DNA of 64,000 nucleotides from Chamaelirium japonicum (Eukaryota > Streptophyta > Magnoliopsida > Liliales > Melanthiaceae), in the NCBI GenBank assembly GCA_947650365.1, contig OX393553.1:66839611-66903610 (forward strand). The letters are read 5' to 3'. Below, in pieces: positions 24,483 to 36,081 of this stretch (positions are counted from its first letter, which is position 1; every line of letters begins with the position of its first letter). Made by a program: the position numbers and the translations under genes. The notes beneath the pieces are model-generated. The model was not told the origin of the DNA, ran no database searches, and saw only the letters and a program-made list of their open reading frames with translations.

Positions 24483-24787
24483 GATTCTACGACATATTCC
24501 TCAACACACTCTTAGAGATCAAAAAACATTCAAGCATTTCACTCGTCGTAGGTAATTTGACCAATTTCTCTTAACCAAGTTCATATGTATGTGTATCATG
24601 CCATTCAAGAAATAAAAATGAGGACAGTTGTGCAGTAGTATAGCAAGTTAGATGAGAGATCAAAAATTCGATCAAATGAAGTGTCTTCTAGCTACACAGT
24701 ATCTGCGATCAGCAAGATACATGCAAACTAGTGTTTTTATCCAATCCTGATAAGCGGGAGATCAACATCAAACTATGAATTTGACTA

Positions 24788-25008
24788 TTCTACGGTTCCA
24801 GTAACTTACGGTTGGAAATGGTAGCCGGCCGATGCCCGCCACGTAATTAACTGCATCGTAGCTGTTGTGGGTAAGTGTGAGTCACGGTGGGACCTGATGG
24901 TAGGCATACACGATAGGTAAATCACACTCAATCCAACGGCTGTGATTTGCCAAGTGGCATGCATCGGTTGGCTATAGTTTCCAACCGTAGGTTGCTGGAA
25001 TCGTAGAA
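24788..25008. mobile_element. Palindromic MITE, 221 bp
   Basis: The left arm TTCTACGGTTCCAGTAACTT pairs with a right arm ending GGAATCGTAGAA. Further inside, CGGTTGGAAATGGTAGCC pairs with GGCTATAGTTTCCAACCG. It has no coding capacity. The target duplication is not clear, so the superfamily is open. Confidence 0.65.
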
Positions 25009-26647
25009 ATTCGAACTCTCAAACTATCTTACCAAACAGGAGTCTTGCTCATAACCATGTTCATCATTTGTGTATGCATGAGAGATCTCAATGGCTACAA
25101 ATGATCACACGAAACACTGCAACCACCATGATGGTGTAACCTTCACAGGAGAAGCCATTCTATACACAAACTGTAGGTGAAGAATGAGTAGTGAAAAAAG
25201 AACAATGTGGATAGGGAAATTAAAAGAATAGAGACATCAGGAGATAGTGCTCTATTACTGAATTGAATAGTGAAATCATCGCTGGGTGTAGAACTTAAAA
25301 ATGGTGAAGAAAAACAAGAAACTAAAGAAGAGCTGAAGAGGTGAGGTAACTAAAAGGTGCGAACAACATGAGTCCAATTTTATAAACATTGTACCGTGGG
25401 TATTTTATTATAGTTTGTTAAAAAAGAAGGGCAAGCAACATAAACATCCGAAAAACTTGTTTGATAGAATACAGTCCTTGTTTGGTCTAATCATGGGCAC
25501 CTTATGTGGGTCAATTACCTGGTCATACTTGTTTAATAACTTTATAGTGATACTCATCCTACCTTGCATAGTAGAAAGTTTTTTTAATTGCTCTTAGCAA
25601 GTAGATAGCTATTTAGCTACTCTCATAACCATAGCCATCATGCCTTATGCTTGTTTAAAAACTTTTACCTTAAGTATTAACAAAATCTTTCATATTAATC
25701 TTAGCAAGTAGAAAGCTACTAACTTTAACATAGCCATCATGTCTTGTCCCATCATGTTACCTTGGGAGAAGCCCTAAAGGGCAGCCATAAGGGGAGAAGA
25801 CCTCAAGGGCCAAGCTCAATTGTATTAGGGCACCATGGCCAACTATATAATGTCATACAATGTGTGTAGTCACCTACTAGTGTGAATACCACACAATAGA
25901 GAAAGGGAGATTGCATGTAAAGGCATATAAGGGAATATATGTATATCGCTGACACCCCTCCCCCCCCCCCCCCTTCTCTCTCTCTCTCTCTCTCTCTCAA
26001 ACTTAAGACAAAGCACCCACAAAGAGTTTGCAGAGGGAGCAATAAAAGTGCCATGCGGACCTATGAGCATATCGACTTGGAAGCCCAGTTAGCCTGCAAG
26101 TAGGTCAATCGGGGAACCCGGCCAACCTGCGAGCAGGTCGACTGGAGAACAAGCCGGTCTACAAGTAGTCCGGCTTGAAAACTGGCTACCACACTGATAT
26201 TTGGAACACCTCCTTACAGAGAGACGAAAAAATAAATCTATTGCTAGGAAAGAAATAATGCTGAGTGATAGCACAAACAGAGACGGCAAGAGCCTGGAGT
26301 CGAAAGGTTGCTGCGATAATTGATAAATTCATAGATGGATCCTCAAATACAGTGTAAGAACATCAAATCTTGGTGAACCATGCTATTGTAATAGATTCCA
26401 GGAGTAAAAGCACCACCTTAGGCGAACCATGCTATTGTTGCCAGGAAATTATTTTGGTGATGCAACAATATGCTATCGTAAAGATCTTTCTTCTACCAAG
26501 TTTCTGGAAACCTGTACTGATGAATAAAGCAAAGGTTTTTTGGCAAAGATTTGCCTTCATCTTGGCAGCTATTCCTGGTGAAATCATTGAAATATTACAT
26601 TTTGAACTAACCAAATCCAATATCTAAATTTAGATTTTGTTTTCCAG
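25009..26647. other. TIC21 intron, ordinary AT-rich part
   Basis: No gene and no complete element seen. It includes a C-run and (CT)n at about 25961-25999 and short imperfect GTCGACTGG/CAAGCCGG-type repeats at 26080-26170. It ends in the acceptor TTTTCCAG. Confidence 0.5.
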
Positions 26648-26851
26648 GCTCCTCCTCGTGCTGAGGTAGTTAAAAGCTTAAAAAATGGTATTGTCGTAAA
26701 CATACTTGGAATGGGTGCTGCAATTCTTGGGATGCAAGCAACTGTTGGATTATTGGTTGCGAAGGCCCTTACTTCGTCAGCTATTCCATACTACCAAGGG
26801 ATATCTCCTGGTCTGAATCCTGTTATAGCATTAGATGTATTTCTGGTGCAG
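26648..26851 (+). CDS. TIC21: TIC21 internal exon (second visible)
   Basis: 68 codons in phase 0, acceptor CCAG/GCTCC and donor GCAG/GTAAGC. It begins APPRAEVVKSLKNGIVVNIL, continues LGMGAAILGMQATVGLLVAK (third membrane span) and ends NPVIALDVFLVQ, entering the fourth span. It joins in frame to the exons at 17085 and 34653. Strong match in order and spacing to known TIC21 proteins. Confidence 0.93.
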
Positions 26852-27493
26852 GTAAGCTATGTTTTATAATAATTTTGGTAATATTCTTACTTTCTTAGTC
26901 ATTTTCATATTACGCTACTGGTCAGTTTGTTTAATATAGTTTTCATTGCATTTTTTTATTTGCGTTCAAAAGACAATCTCTCAGGTACGGATTATGTTCA
27001 TTTCTTTCTTTTGCTATGGCTTAAAATTCTGGCATTATATAGAAAATTGATGTTTATTCCTAATTCATTATGTCTTGAACATAATGAAGTGTTGCATATG
27101 TTTTTATCCACTGTTGACATATTAGGCTTTGTTACACTGTCAAGTTGAATTAACTTGAATAGTTTTGCAGTCAAATATTTTTAATTATGGTCTCGATATT
27201 CGCCAATCAATTTGGATTGTTTTTCCTATCCTTCCAAGGAAGCCTTACACCAGGCATGGTTAGTACAATTTAATATTATCAAATTTTAATAGAAGGGGAG
27301 AAAGTGAGGTTCTGATTGTAACTCACTCATTTGAGCCAATACTTGCAAACAGGATTCATATCTGTTTACACATAATGTCTGGATCACTTCCATCTTGAAG
27401 CTTTCTTAGCGTGTCTGAACTTCTTCATTGTTGCTGCCAACTGAATCTGTAGAATTCATGTTGAACAACTAAACAATCGACTCTGGTACCAAT
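26852..27493. other. TIC21 intron start and possible internal part of an LTR element
   Basis: No gene seen. From about 27350 it may be the internal region of the minus-strand element whose priming site lies at 27479-27491. Confidence 0.4.
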
Positions 27494-29120
27494 TGAAAAT
27501 GCACAACTGCTTAGGGAGGTTCCAGGAGTACGGAGGGAACATTCGAACTTCTGCTTTGCAAGGATCAGGTATACCCAAAAAGACGCAACGGGGAACGACG
27601 AATTCGTCGACGGAATTTCCCTGTGCTTGGTTGCAAGCCTGCAATACTCTTTAGATTCCCTGTTATCTGCTTATCTTTTCCAATCGACCACTGAGCAAAC
27701 ATTGATGGATTTTATATTAAGGAAACATGCAAGGTTCTCTTTGCTCTCAAAGGTTTCCCACATAGAATCAACAAGGCATACATGAATGTGCTATCAGGGA
27801 CAGGGCATACTATGCCCTAAAAAATTGCAGAAATAAAGTACAACACACTTGGAGATTTTTACAGGGAATCTCTCAACAGGGAAAAATCATGCCAAGGCTG
27901 GCTTGAAGTTGCAATCAATCCACTATACAAAGGAGAAGGTATAAAGTATGTATGTCTATCCCCAATATCTACAACGAAACACACACTCGATTCACTTCGC
28001 AGTTGCTTGGTTGCTTCCCACACACCGTCGCCTTGGCCCAATAGCTTCATTTTCAAACTTTTTCAATTCTGTTCTCGCTTGAGTCCACGAACATCCCTAG
28101 ATACTCTTCTCGGATACCACCCACCTAAAACGTGAATCCTCAAGGTACGATTATCTCGCTTGAATCCACAAGCGGGCCCAAAGGGGAGTACGCCCTCTGT
28201 ATCACACGAGGCAACCCATATAAGGGATTTAAAACTACTCGAATCCTCGAGCAACCCCCAAGAGGATTTCCACTCTCAAATCCATGATAGGACCCTCCTC
28301 AATGAGATTTCAAAGCATTCAAAAGGAAAAATCAAGAACACATAATCATCAGAAGGTGCTTTTCTACTAACAAGAAATAGTCATGCTGATATCTCCAGGA
28401 TGGAATCTCTGTGAGATGGGATGATTAAACATAGTTCAATCAACCTAGAGGAATCAGATTTGTCGATGAAAATCGAGCCGGCACCTTCAAGAGAGAGCTA
28501 GGTCTCAAGGAAGAACACGAAAGGTCCGGCACCCAATAACTCACAATCCTCTCTTATATACCTAATTTTCTCATTTAGGCCTATTTAAATTTAGGGATGA
28601 GTTGCCCATTGCAAGGTTTCAGATTCAACATCCAATGGCGTAGAAAAAAAAATGTGAAAACAACTCAAACTCGTTAAACCTGGACGATATGGTGCGCACC
28701 ACACTCGACTAGTGCGCACTGCACTCCCAATATTGACTCTCTGAAGTTATGGTGGGGCACACCATGGTGCGCACTGTAGTAAATCAAGTCACTTGGTGTG
28801 CACCACAGTGCGTACATGGCCAATTTACCTAATGTGCACAAATAGAGGTTGTGCACACTAGCCACTCTGGTGCACATCGCATTCGCATGGCGCACCAAGT
28901 CAACCCGCGATGCTCATCATGGTGCGCACCCCTTGTGCTGTCTGGGAACAAGTGATCCTGGCTAAGTGTTGGGCAATGTATTAGTGAGGTGCGTATCTTA
29001 CTAAAATAGTGCCTAACACTAGTGCGTTAACATGCACCTAGTGCTTCCTCTGTTTGACTTAGCTAAGGCCCTAGTGCACTAGGGTATACTTACTACTGCA
29101 AGCTCATGCACTAACACGTG
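27494..29120 (-). repeat. Probable LTR of an unclassified retrotransposon (minus strand)
   Basis: Reading the minus strand, the sequence ends GTGCATTTTCA and is followed after two bases by TGGTACCAGAGTCG, close to the initiator-Met tRNA priming site. A TATATAAGAGAGG promoter-like box lies at about 28550 on the minus strand, the right side for an LTR ending at 27494. The far end was not located, so 29120 is a guess. It is packed with GTGCGCAC-like motifs at 28683-28925. Confidence 0.45.
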
Positions 29121-30733
29121 TGCATTTCTTAAAGCCAGTCCAATCACAAAAAGGATTAAGCATGGACACCCAAGGTCCAAAACGGGTAATTCCAAAAACG
29201 CGAATTCAAATCCAAATCTAAAATAAAATATCAAAACATATGAATAGAATATCCACAAAAGTTCAATTTTGAAATGTGTAATCCAAAAAATATTAAAATT
29301 TAGAAATCACCGATAAACACAAAATCCGATATACTATGGCCTCAATTATCTTTGAACAAAAGGATCCTAAAGCCCCACCTATGTAAAAGTAACAAGTAAA
29401 ACTTATACCTTGTAATGTGGGACACTCGTGCAATTGTTTATCCTATTATGAGGTGCGGATCAAGAAAGCCAATTTCAATTAATAATGATGGAATTAGGTT
29501 CTCTTGACTAGCATCAACAATATTAAAGATTAGAGTATAGATAATCATGATAAGTCTAGATGAGTGCATGCAGTGGGGGCTGAAGGACTTTTCAGAAGCT
29601 TGAAAAGAGGGTGACTGTTTTAGAATTGAGGAACTCTCGGGGCCTGGGCAATCTGACTATCAAAGTAGGAATTGAATGGCCTTTAAAGGCTTTCAACAAC
29701 TATATTCTCTCAATATCAAACGGAAGAATAGTCGCTGGTTCATGCAATAGTTATGGATCTACTCAACAGTGTTTTCTGAGGCGTAAGCCGCAACGCATGG
29801 GACGTAAGCCCCACGAATTTTTGTATTTTTAGATTAAAAACTATATAGTTATTTAAAAGCAGTATGAAAATAATGATCAATGGATAAAATTTAAATGTAT
29901 AGGAATAATACACAATATAAAAAAAATAACTTGAAACAACTTTGTTATTGTCTTTCATGATTCATCTATAGTCTAAAAAAAATCTAAAATATATGGTATC
30001 CAAGATTCATAAAGCCTAAATTCAAGGAAGTTACAATTAAGAAAAAAAAACTTGGGGTAATGGGTGTTTAGTCCCATACAACAGATGGGGTTAACGAACA
30101 AGACACTCATAAGATCCCATTAAGGGGAGGTCCCAAAAACATTCGTTAAGCGGCGACGGCGGCGATCGGTAGCGGCACGTCGAGCAGCAGCAGGCGGCTC
30201 AGAGGAGCAGCGGCAAGCTGCTGTGAGGCGAGCAGCAGCGGGCGGCTTAGGTTTTAGGGTTTAGGTCTAGGGTTCATCCCCATGGTCTGTAGATCTTAGA
30301 TTTAAGGGTTTAGATTAGGTTTTAGGGTTCAGATTAGGTTTAGGATTTGGTCTAGGGTTCTCCCCATGGCCTGTAGATCTTAGGTTTTAGGTTTAGTTTA
30401 AAGATGATGGCATGCAAATGAAAATATGAAATGTATGGACTGTTCACTAAGTCCCCAAACAAACTTCCTCAAAGGCTCTAATTGTGCTAGTTTTCATCGT
30501 TTAAAAAATATTTTAAAACTGTGTTTATCATATTTTATGCATTTTCACATCGACACACAGTTCAAATTGAGTTTTAAAGTCTTTCGTTTTCAATAAGCAC
30601 ATGTTATATGATCACATGTCTTTTGTTTTTTTTGAAACTACTTGCATTTTAAACTTTTAGAGCACATGAGCTACATTTTTGGGGTTTTTTGCATGTGTAC
30701 ACGGGTTTCCATGACTCCAAATGACCCTATTGT
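29121..30733. other. TIC21 intron, mixed sequence
   Basis: No coding gene. A GC-rich patch (30150-30245, GGCGACGGCGGCG and AGCAGCAGC) is followed by TTTAGGGTTTAGG-like motifs (30250-30395), but not a true telomeric array. The rest is AT-rich. Confidence 0.45.
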
Positions 30734-31230
30734 CAGTGTTCTAAAAAGCGGCCCAGGCGGCCGCCTAGGCGCTAGGCGGCCCCCCACCGCCTCGCCTAGG
30801 CCCTACGCGCTCCAGAAAAGCGGCCAAGCTCCCATGCGGAGCTAGGCGGCCGCCTAGGTAGTCTAGGCGGGGCAAGGCGGCCGCCTAGGCGGTCTAGGCG
30901 GAGCTAGGCTGGCCAGGCGGGCTAAGGCGGGCCAGGTGAGCTGAGGCTAGCCAGGCGGGCTGAGGCTAGCTAGGCGAGCCTTGTTTTCTTTTTTCTTGTT
31001 AGTCACTCAATCTTGAATTATGGTTATATACTTGTTCTTTAAAATAATGGTTTAGGATAATCTTGAACTTAGATTAATTTTTAAACATATATATATATAT
31101 ATATATATTATATCAAAATAATTATTATAATAATGTAAAAAAGGCAAAACGCCTAGGCGCCGCCTAGGCCGCCTAGGCACTAGGCGGCCCCCCACCGCCC
31201 GACTAACGCCTAGCGCTTTTTAGAACCTTG
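30734..31230. mobile_element. Non-autonomous hAT element rich in GCCTAGGCGG
   Basis: The ends are CAGTGTTCTAAAAAGCG and, inverted, CAAGGTTCTAAAAAGCG. The 8-bp flanks CCTATTGT (30726-30733) and CCTACTGT (31231-31238) match at 7 of 8. Both subterminal regions are arrays of GGCGGCCGCCTAGGCG-like motifs. The middle is AT-rich with a short (TA)n. No transposase. Confidence 0.85.
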
Positions 31231-31503
31231 CCTACTGTTGTTCGTCGAGATTCAAGAATGCACGGGTACGAACCAGATGTGAACAACCAAGTTTTTTGTG
31301 TCATGATGCGGCATGAGGCGGTCTTTGACATTACCTTTCTGAGGAGGGTCCTAGAATCCACATATTGTCTCTTCCCTTGGAAGCCTGGGCTCCGCTCGGG
31401 TAGCTCAGGCCTCCGTGGGGGCCTCGACCTGCTGTGGCCCTGTGGGTTAGCTCCGGGGACCTCCTCAGGTTCAACACCCTGCGAGGAGCGCTGGTCATTA
31501 TAC

Positions 31504-32764
31504 CAGTGTTGTCAAAGCGGCTAGGCGATGCCTAAGCGGCCAAGCCTGCCTGGTGAGGCGTGGCCTGGGCGACATTTTTTTTTAATATTAAAAAATATAT
31601 ATATATATAAGATAATTTCAAATTTTGAATAAATAATATGCACAATACCATAAAAAACTTCATGTAAAATTTTAATTAAACCACCAAAATCAAACATTCT
31701 TATCCAAAAATAGTGAAATGTGAATACATATAACCATTGTTGTCAAGGAGCGGGCCTAGGCGGGCCAAGGCGCACTAGGTGCCCGGAAACAGCTAGGCCT
31801 CAGTGCACACAGGCGCACCTCACTAAGCGGTGGCCTAGGCGCGCCTAATTTTAGGCAATGATTTTTGTTTTTTTTTTAAAGTAACCCGCCCCCATCTTCT
31901 TTGTTCATTTTGTTGTTGTATACTTGTTTATACTATGTGTTCATTGTGTTGCATGCATTTGATTAGAATATGCTCAATTTTATGTTAGCAAGTGTTTGTA
32001 TTCTATTTGTTCCTTTTGTTGTTTACTTGTTTACACTATGTATGTGTCATTGCGTTGCATGCATTTGACTATAATATGTTTAATTTCATGTTAGTAAGGT
32101 GTTATATTGCTTCCTATTACATATATACCTGCAAGTATAGACTATACATATATAGCCGTGCCTGGAGAATGCCTATGCACATAAGGCCACGTCTGTGCAC
32201 GTAAGGCCACGCCTAGGCGTGCCTAGGCTCCCTCCGGGCGCCTAGCCTCGTCTTGACGCCTTGACAACTATGCATATAACCATGTTTCATGCACCATTAT
32301 CAACATGAAACAATCACTGAATACGATGATATTACTGTTAGAAAGTCAAAAACTTAAAAGTAAGAACATATATAAACCCTAGGTCCCTAATATTCACTAT
32401 ATAACAAATCAAGCATAAAAAAGAAACCCTAAAACTTTAGTACAATCCTTTGGAGGAATAGAAGCGCTAGAGAGGATAAGTCACATGTATATGAAAAGAT
32501 AATTCAAAGAGAACGCAAAACTTTGTAATCAAACAATAACCTTAACCGTAGTAAAACCAAAAAACCGTAATACAAACACTAAATTAGAATCTACAGATAG
32601 ATAGATAAGATGAAAGACAAAGGAAATGACCTTTTAAGTAAATGGATCATAAGTACATAGGGGAAAAAGAGGAAAAAAATGCCTTTTATATACATGTTGT
32701 CCACCCAGGCTATGGCCTACGTGACCAGACCCAAAATCACCTTGGCGACGCCTTAACAACACTG
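31504..32764. mobile_element. Non-autonomous hAT element, host of a nested copy
   Basis: The ends are CAGTGTTGTCAAAGCGG and, inverted, CAGTGTTGTTAAGGCG. The 8-bp flanks CATTATAC (31496-31503) and CATTGTAC (32765-32772) match at 7 of 8. Without the nested element and its duplication it is about 715 bp. Noncoding. Confidence 0.83.
31735..32272. mobile_element. Non-autonomous hAT element nested in another
   Basis: The ends are CATTGTTGTCAAGG and, inverted, CATAGTTGTCAAGGCG. The 8-bp target duplication CATATAAC (31727-31734 and 32273-32280) is perfect. The subterminal regions are full of GCCTAGGCG motifs, as in its host element. The perfect duplication implies it is younger than its host. Confidence 0.9.
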
Positions 32765-32772
32765 CATTGTAC

Positions 32773-33374
32773 CCTTGTGGCCCCTGGTTGGACCTTTCCC
32801 AGGCGTGATCATGCCTCCGACTTTTTCTAACTTGGGATCTCTCACATCGGGGATCTAGACCTCCATGCACTTGTGCATTGCAGAGATATGCGTTCTCGAT
32901 GCGCAATTCCTCCGTCTTTGTCCGAAGCACGTCCATCCTGTCAATGAGATGATCTTGGTTGGATTGGATATTAGACAGAGTATGTTGCATGCTGGGGGAG
33001 CGGTGATCCCCTCCCCCGCCAAAGTGAAATGCTCCAAGGTAGATTAGGGTCCTCCACTTGACGTACTGTCAGGGGTGGCGACCCCCTTCCCCTTGTTAGC
33101 AACCTCTTTCTTTCGTTCAGCCATTGCAACGTCGATGAGGAAAGAGAGAATTATGAGAAAACAAAGAAAAATGGGTAGGATCTGACAAACAATGCCAAAG
33201 AATATGAGGGCTTTTTCTGCACTTGCACCCTCAACTCGGTATGAGTTCTACTCCATTATACTATCAATTTGAAACTTGTTGAGCCAGAGACTTATTTTTT
33301 GAAATTCTTTAGAGGGTTATTAATTTTTTAATATTAATTATGTTACAATCCCTAGTCAACGAAAATATCTGGAT
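32773..33374. other. TIC21 intron between hAT elements
   Basis: No gene supported. Short frames at 32855-33047 on both strands lack recognisable domains. Confidence 0.45.
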
Positions 33375-33382
33375 TTCCAAAC

Positions 33383-34209
33383 ACAGTTGCCAAGGCGTGG
33401 GCCTAGGCGCGCGCCTAGGCATGGCCTCGGAAACTAAGCTCCCCTGGGTCCTAAGGTGCATCTCGCCTCGACCTAATTCACTAAGCGTGCACCTAGTCAC
33501 GCCTAATACTGCATGGGCGCACATAGGATTAGTTGCGCGTCTATAAATCAAGTCGGGTTCCTGACCTGTTTTGGGTTGACCTGGTGCACTGTGCACCTAT
33601 TGATTGACCCCGATTCCAATTGACTCGAAGCGCCCCATAAAGAAACCCTAAATCTAACCACCCTTCAGCCTTCTCCCCTTCTCCGCTCATGATCAGATCT
33701 CGACTCCGCTCCAGTCTTCAGAGCATCCACGTGCGTGGGCCTCCTCTTGCTGCGAGCCTGCGATCCATCCACATGTCCTCCTGCGATTTATCCTTTATTT
33801 TTTTGAGGGTAAAGATTCATCCTCGGGTTCTAATCCTCTCGTTTTGTGCATGACAGCCTCCGACGGTTCTGTTCTGGCCACCTCTGCATCCACCACAATA
33901 CAACATCATCTCGACCCCATCCCAACTCAGCTTGACTCGAATGATTTCTTTGTAGAACTCCACTTGCCAATCAAGAGTCAACACAGGAGAAATTGGGCTT
34001 GCTTTCCATACTATTTGGACTTGGATGACTTGATACGAGCAAGGCAAGTGTCAGCGGCCTATTGAATAAACTTAATACTTAGTTCAAAACGATCATGTAC
34101 TGATGGTATATCTGAAGAGGGAAAAAATAGGAGAGATTTATTCTGATCTGAGAATAAATCTCTGGGCTCCTAGGCTCTCTCAGGACGCCTTGCCGCCTTG
34201 ACAAATATG
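33383..34209. mobile_element. Non-autonomous hAT element, diverged copy
   Basis: The left end ACAGTTGCCAAGGCG and right end inverted CATATTTGTCAAGGCGG resemble the two elements above. The flanks TTCCAAAC (33375-33382) and TTCCAAGC (34210-34217) match at 7 of 8. The interior is largely unique; no transposase frame. Confidence 0.72.
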
Positions 34210-34217
34210 TTCCAAGC

Positions 34218-34652
34218 GTTCACCCTCTTTAAATTGAATACTCGACACTACATGCTTGATTTTGCCATTTGATCATTGCTTAATCATTTACGTTGAATAT
34301 ATTATTAATCAAAATTGAATCCTCAAGTTCTATATTAAAATTATTTGTGAGAAAACTTACTGATAAATCATCATATAGGGATCTGCATTAGTCTTGCATC
34401 AGACAACTTGTGGGTTTGACGGTTGGAACCCTAGGGTACACCAAAATTGACCTCCGCTGGACTGTTCGTCGGATATTGAGGGCTCCTTTAAACTGGCAAT
34501 GATCAAAATATTTGATGCTCCTTTTAGTTTTGATTTACCCCACTGCTTGCCGCGTGAATGAATCCGGTCATGTTACTAGCATGCAGTTATGAACACAACT
34601 TGAAAACCTGACAAGGTGTCTGAATCGCGTTGTTCAAATTTATTATTTGCAG
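34218..34652. other. TIC21 intron end
   Basis: AT-rich, nothing recognised. It ends in TTATTTGCAG, the acceptor for the last exon. Confidence 0.5.
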
Positions 34653-34766
34653 GCATCGGCCAACACGATCCTGTCACACTTCTTGGGGCTTGTTTTCTCG
34701 CTGGAACTCCTGCGCTCTGTTACAATACCACAGACCGAAGCTGTTCCTGTCCCAAGGGCTGCATAA
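34653..34766 (+). CDS. TIC21: TIC21 last exon and stop
   Basis: 37 codons and a TAA stop (34764-34766), in phase 0 after the acceptor TTTGCAG. It reads ASANTILSHFLGLVFSLELL (end of the fourth membrane span) and then the short hydrophilic tail SVTIPQTEAVPVPRAA. With the two earlier exons this gives 191 residues, close to the full mature length of TIC21. No lesion is seen, so this copy could be functional if its first exon exists upstream. Confidence 0.93.
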   Translation, partial: ASANTILSHFLGLVFSLELLRSVTIPQTEAVPVPRAA

Positions 34767-35120
34767 AGCTTGTCCGTGGGCCTCGACAAAAGTCTGATAC
34801 GGATACTAGAATGATCGAGATACAGTCGTTGCAGAGCCGGCGGCTCCCAATCCTACATGAAGCATAGGAGCTTTCAAGTTTATGATCGGAGCACGACGGC
34901 AGCGAGTGCTGTTCGTCGCCCAAGTCTGAACATCATCTTCACAATACTTTTTTTATTTTTATGAAAATTTTCATATTTAGATTGTTAACTTCTTAGTCTG
35001 CACTTGTGCATACTCAGCTTCCTCAAATAAATAGCTGTGGACTCATGTGAGGCCAGTTTTTTTTTGCATCTTATAGTTATGGCAGTTGAATGAAGTGCTA
35101 TTGATTCTTATTAAATTTTT
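34767..35120 (+). terminator. TIC21 3' UTR with polyadenylation signal
   Basis: AATAAA at 35026-35031, about 260 bases after the stop and preceded by T-rich sequence. Cleavage is expected shortly after it. Confidence 0.5.
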
Positions 35121-35331
35121 GGGTAAATTACACATAGACCTCCGATAGTTTGTCCGATTATAACTTACACTCCCTCATGTTTAAAACCCTACAAATGCCC
35201 TCCTATAGTTTGAAAGTTACATTACTTGCACCCATTCTTTTAAAACTATAGGGGGGTATTTGTAGGGTTTTAAACATATAAGAGTTTAATGATAATCGGT
35301 CAAACTACAGGGTGTTATGTGTAATTTATCC
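35121..35331. mobile_element. MITE with 9-bp target duplication
   Basis: The left end GGGTAAATTACACATAGACC pairs with a right end TATGTGTAATTTATCC. The inner arms AAACCCTACAAATG and TTTGTAGGGTTTT also pair. The flanks TAAATTTTT (35112-35120) and TAATTTTTT (35332-35340) match at 8 of 9, fitting a Mutator-like origin. Confidence 0.7.
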
Positions 35332-35343
35332 TAATTTTTTTGC

Positions 35344-35482
35344 CAGCTAAATGAGTTGGTAAAGTCTCGGGGGTTGGTACCCGAGATATTGGATCAATTC
35401 CCGCTTGCATCGAATTAATAACTGGTAGGGGGGTGCCTCCTTCAGACGAGATGTCGAGGGATTCTGCTTTAAAAAAAAAAAA
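35344..35482 (+). mobile_element. tRNA-derived SINE
   Basis: The head resembles a tRNA gene: an A-box-like ATGAGTTGGTAAAGT (35351 on) and a B-box-like GGATCAATTCC (35391-35401), about 35 bases apart. A GGGGTGCCTCCTTCAGACGA body and an A-run (35471-35482) follow. This layout matches short plant SINEs moved by LINE enzymes. The target duplication could not be fixed because the left side abuts the MITE. Confidence 0.65.
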
Positions 35483-35658
35483 GGAAAATAATATTTAGCT
35501 CGAAAGGATTAGCCTGAATGGCCAACTAGAATGGTCAAAATCGTCATTTTTCTTTTCATATATAATAATTTCCCTTTTCATATGTAGGGTTACAGCAATA
35601 TATAAAAAAGGAATTAATAAAGAAAAGTAGAATTACAAAAATGGGTCCACCATTGAGT

Positions 35659-36046
35659 CTACTGAATATCCAAAGGCGACCTGGCTTTGCTCTGCTCCAA
35701 CTCCACCAGGTAGAGCCTCACCTCGCCCCTGATCAGCTCTTGCATCGCCTTTGTCAGCTCCGCCGCACCCCGCGGCTGCAGAACCCTCTTCCTCCCACTG
35801 TCACGGTGGGGCGGCCCCGCTACCGACGGCGACCGTCTCTCTGCACGCTCTTGTCGTCGGTCGGGTCGATCGCTGCACAGAACCCCCAATCCCGGCAGAG
35901 CTAGTGTTAGAGTGGTCATGGGATCGTCACTGCCATCATCACCCTGGTTGGCGTTCTTGATGTCGGAGCCGCTGAGGCTCGATTCCGGGCTTTCAGAGCT
36001 CAAGTGTGCCGTGTGTCCGCGGGGTCTCTTGAGGGGCCTGGATTCA

Positions 36047-36081
<35 letters not shown>

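Noticed and set aside
30250-30400. Interstitial telomere repeat
   Set aside because: TTTAGGG-like motifs are few, irregular and mixed with other sequence; not an array.
35344-35415. tRNA gene
   Set aside because: Boxes A and B are only approximate, no full cloverleaf can be drawn, and an A tail follows; better read as a SINE.
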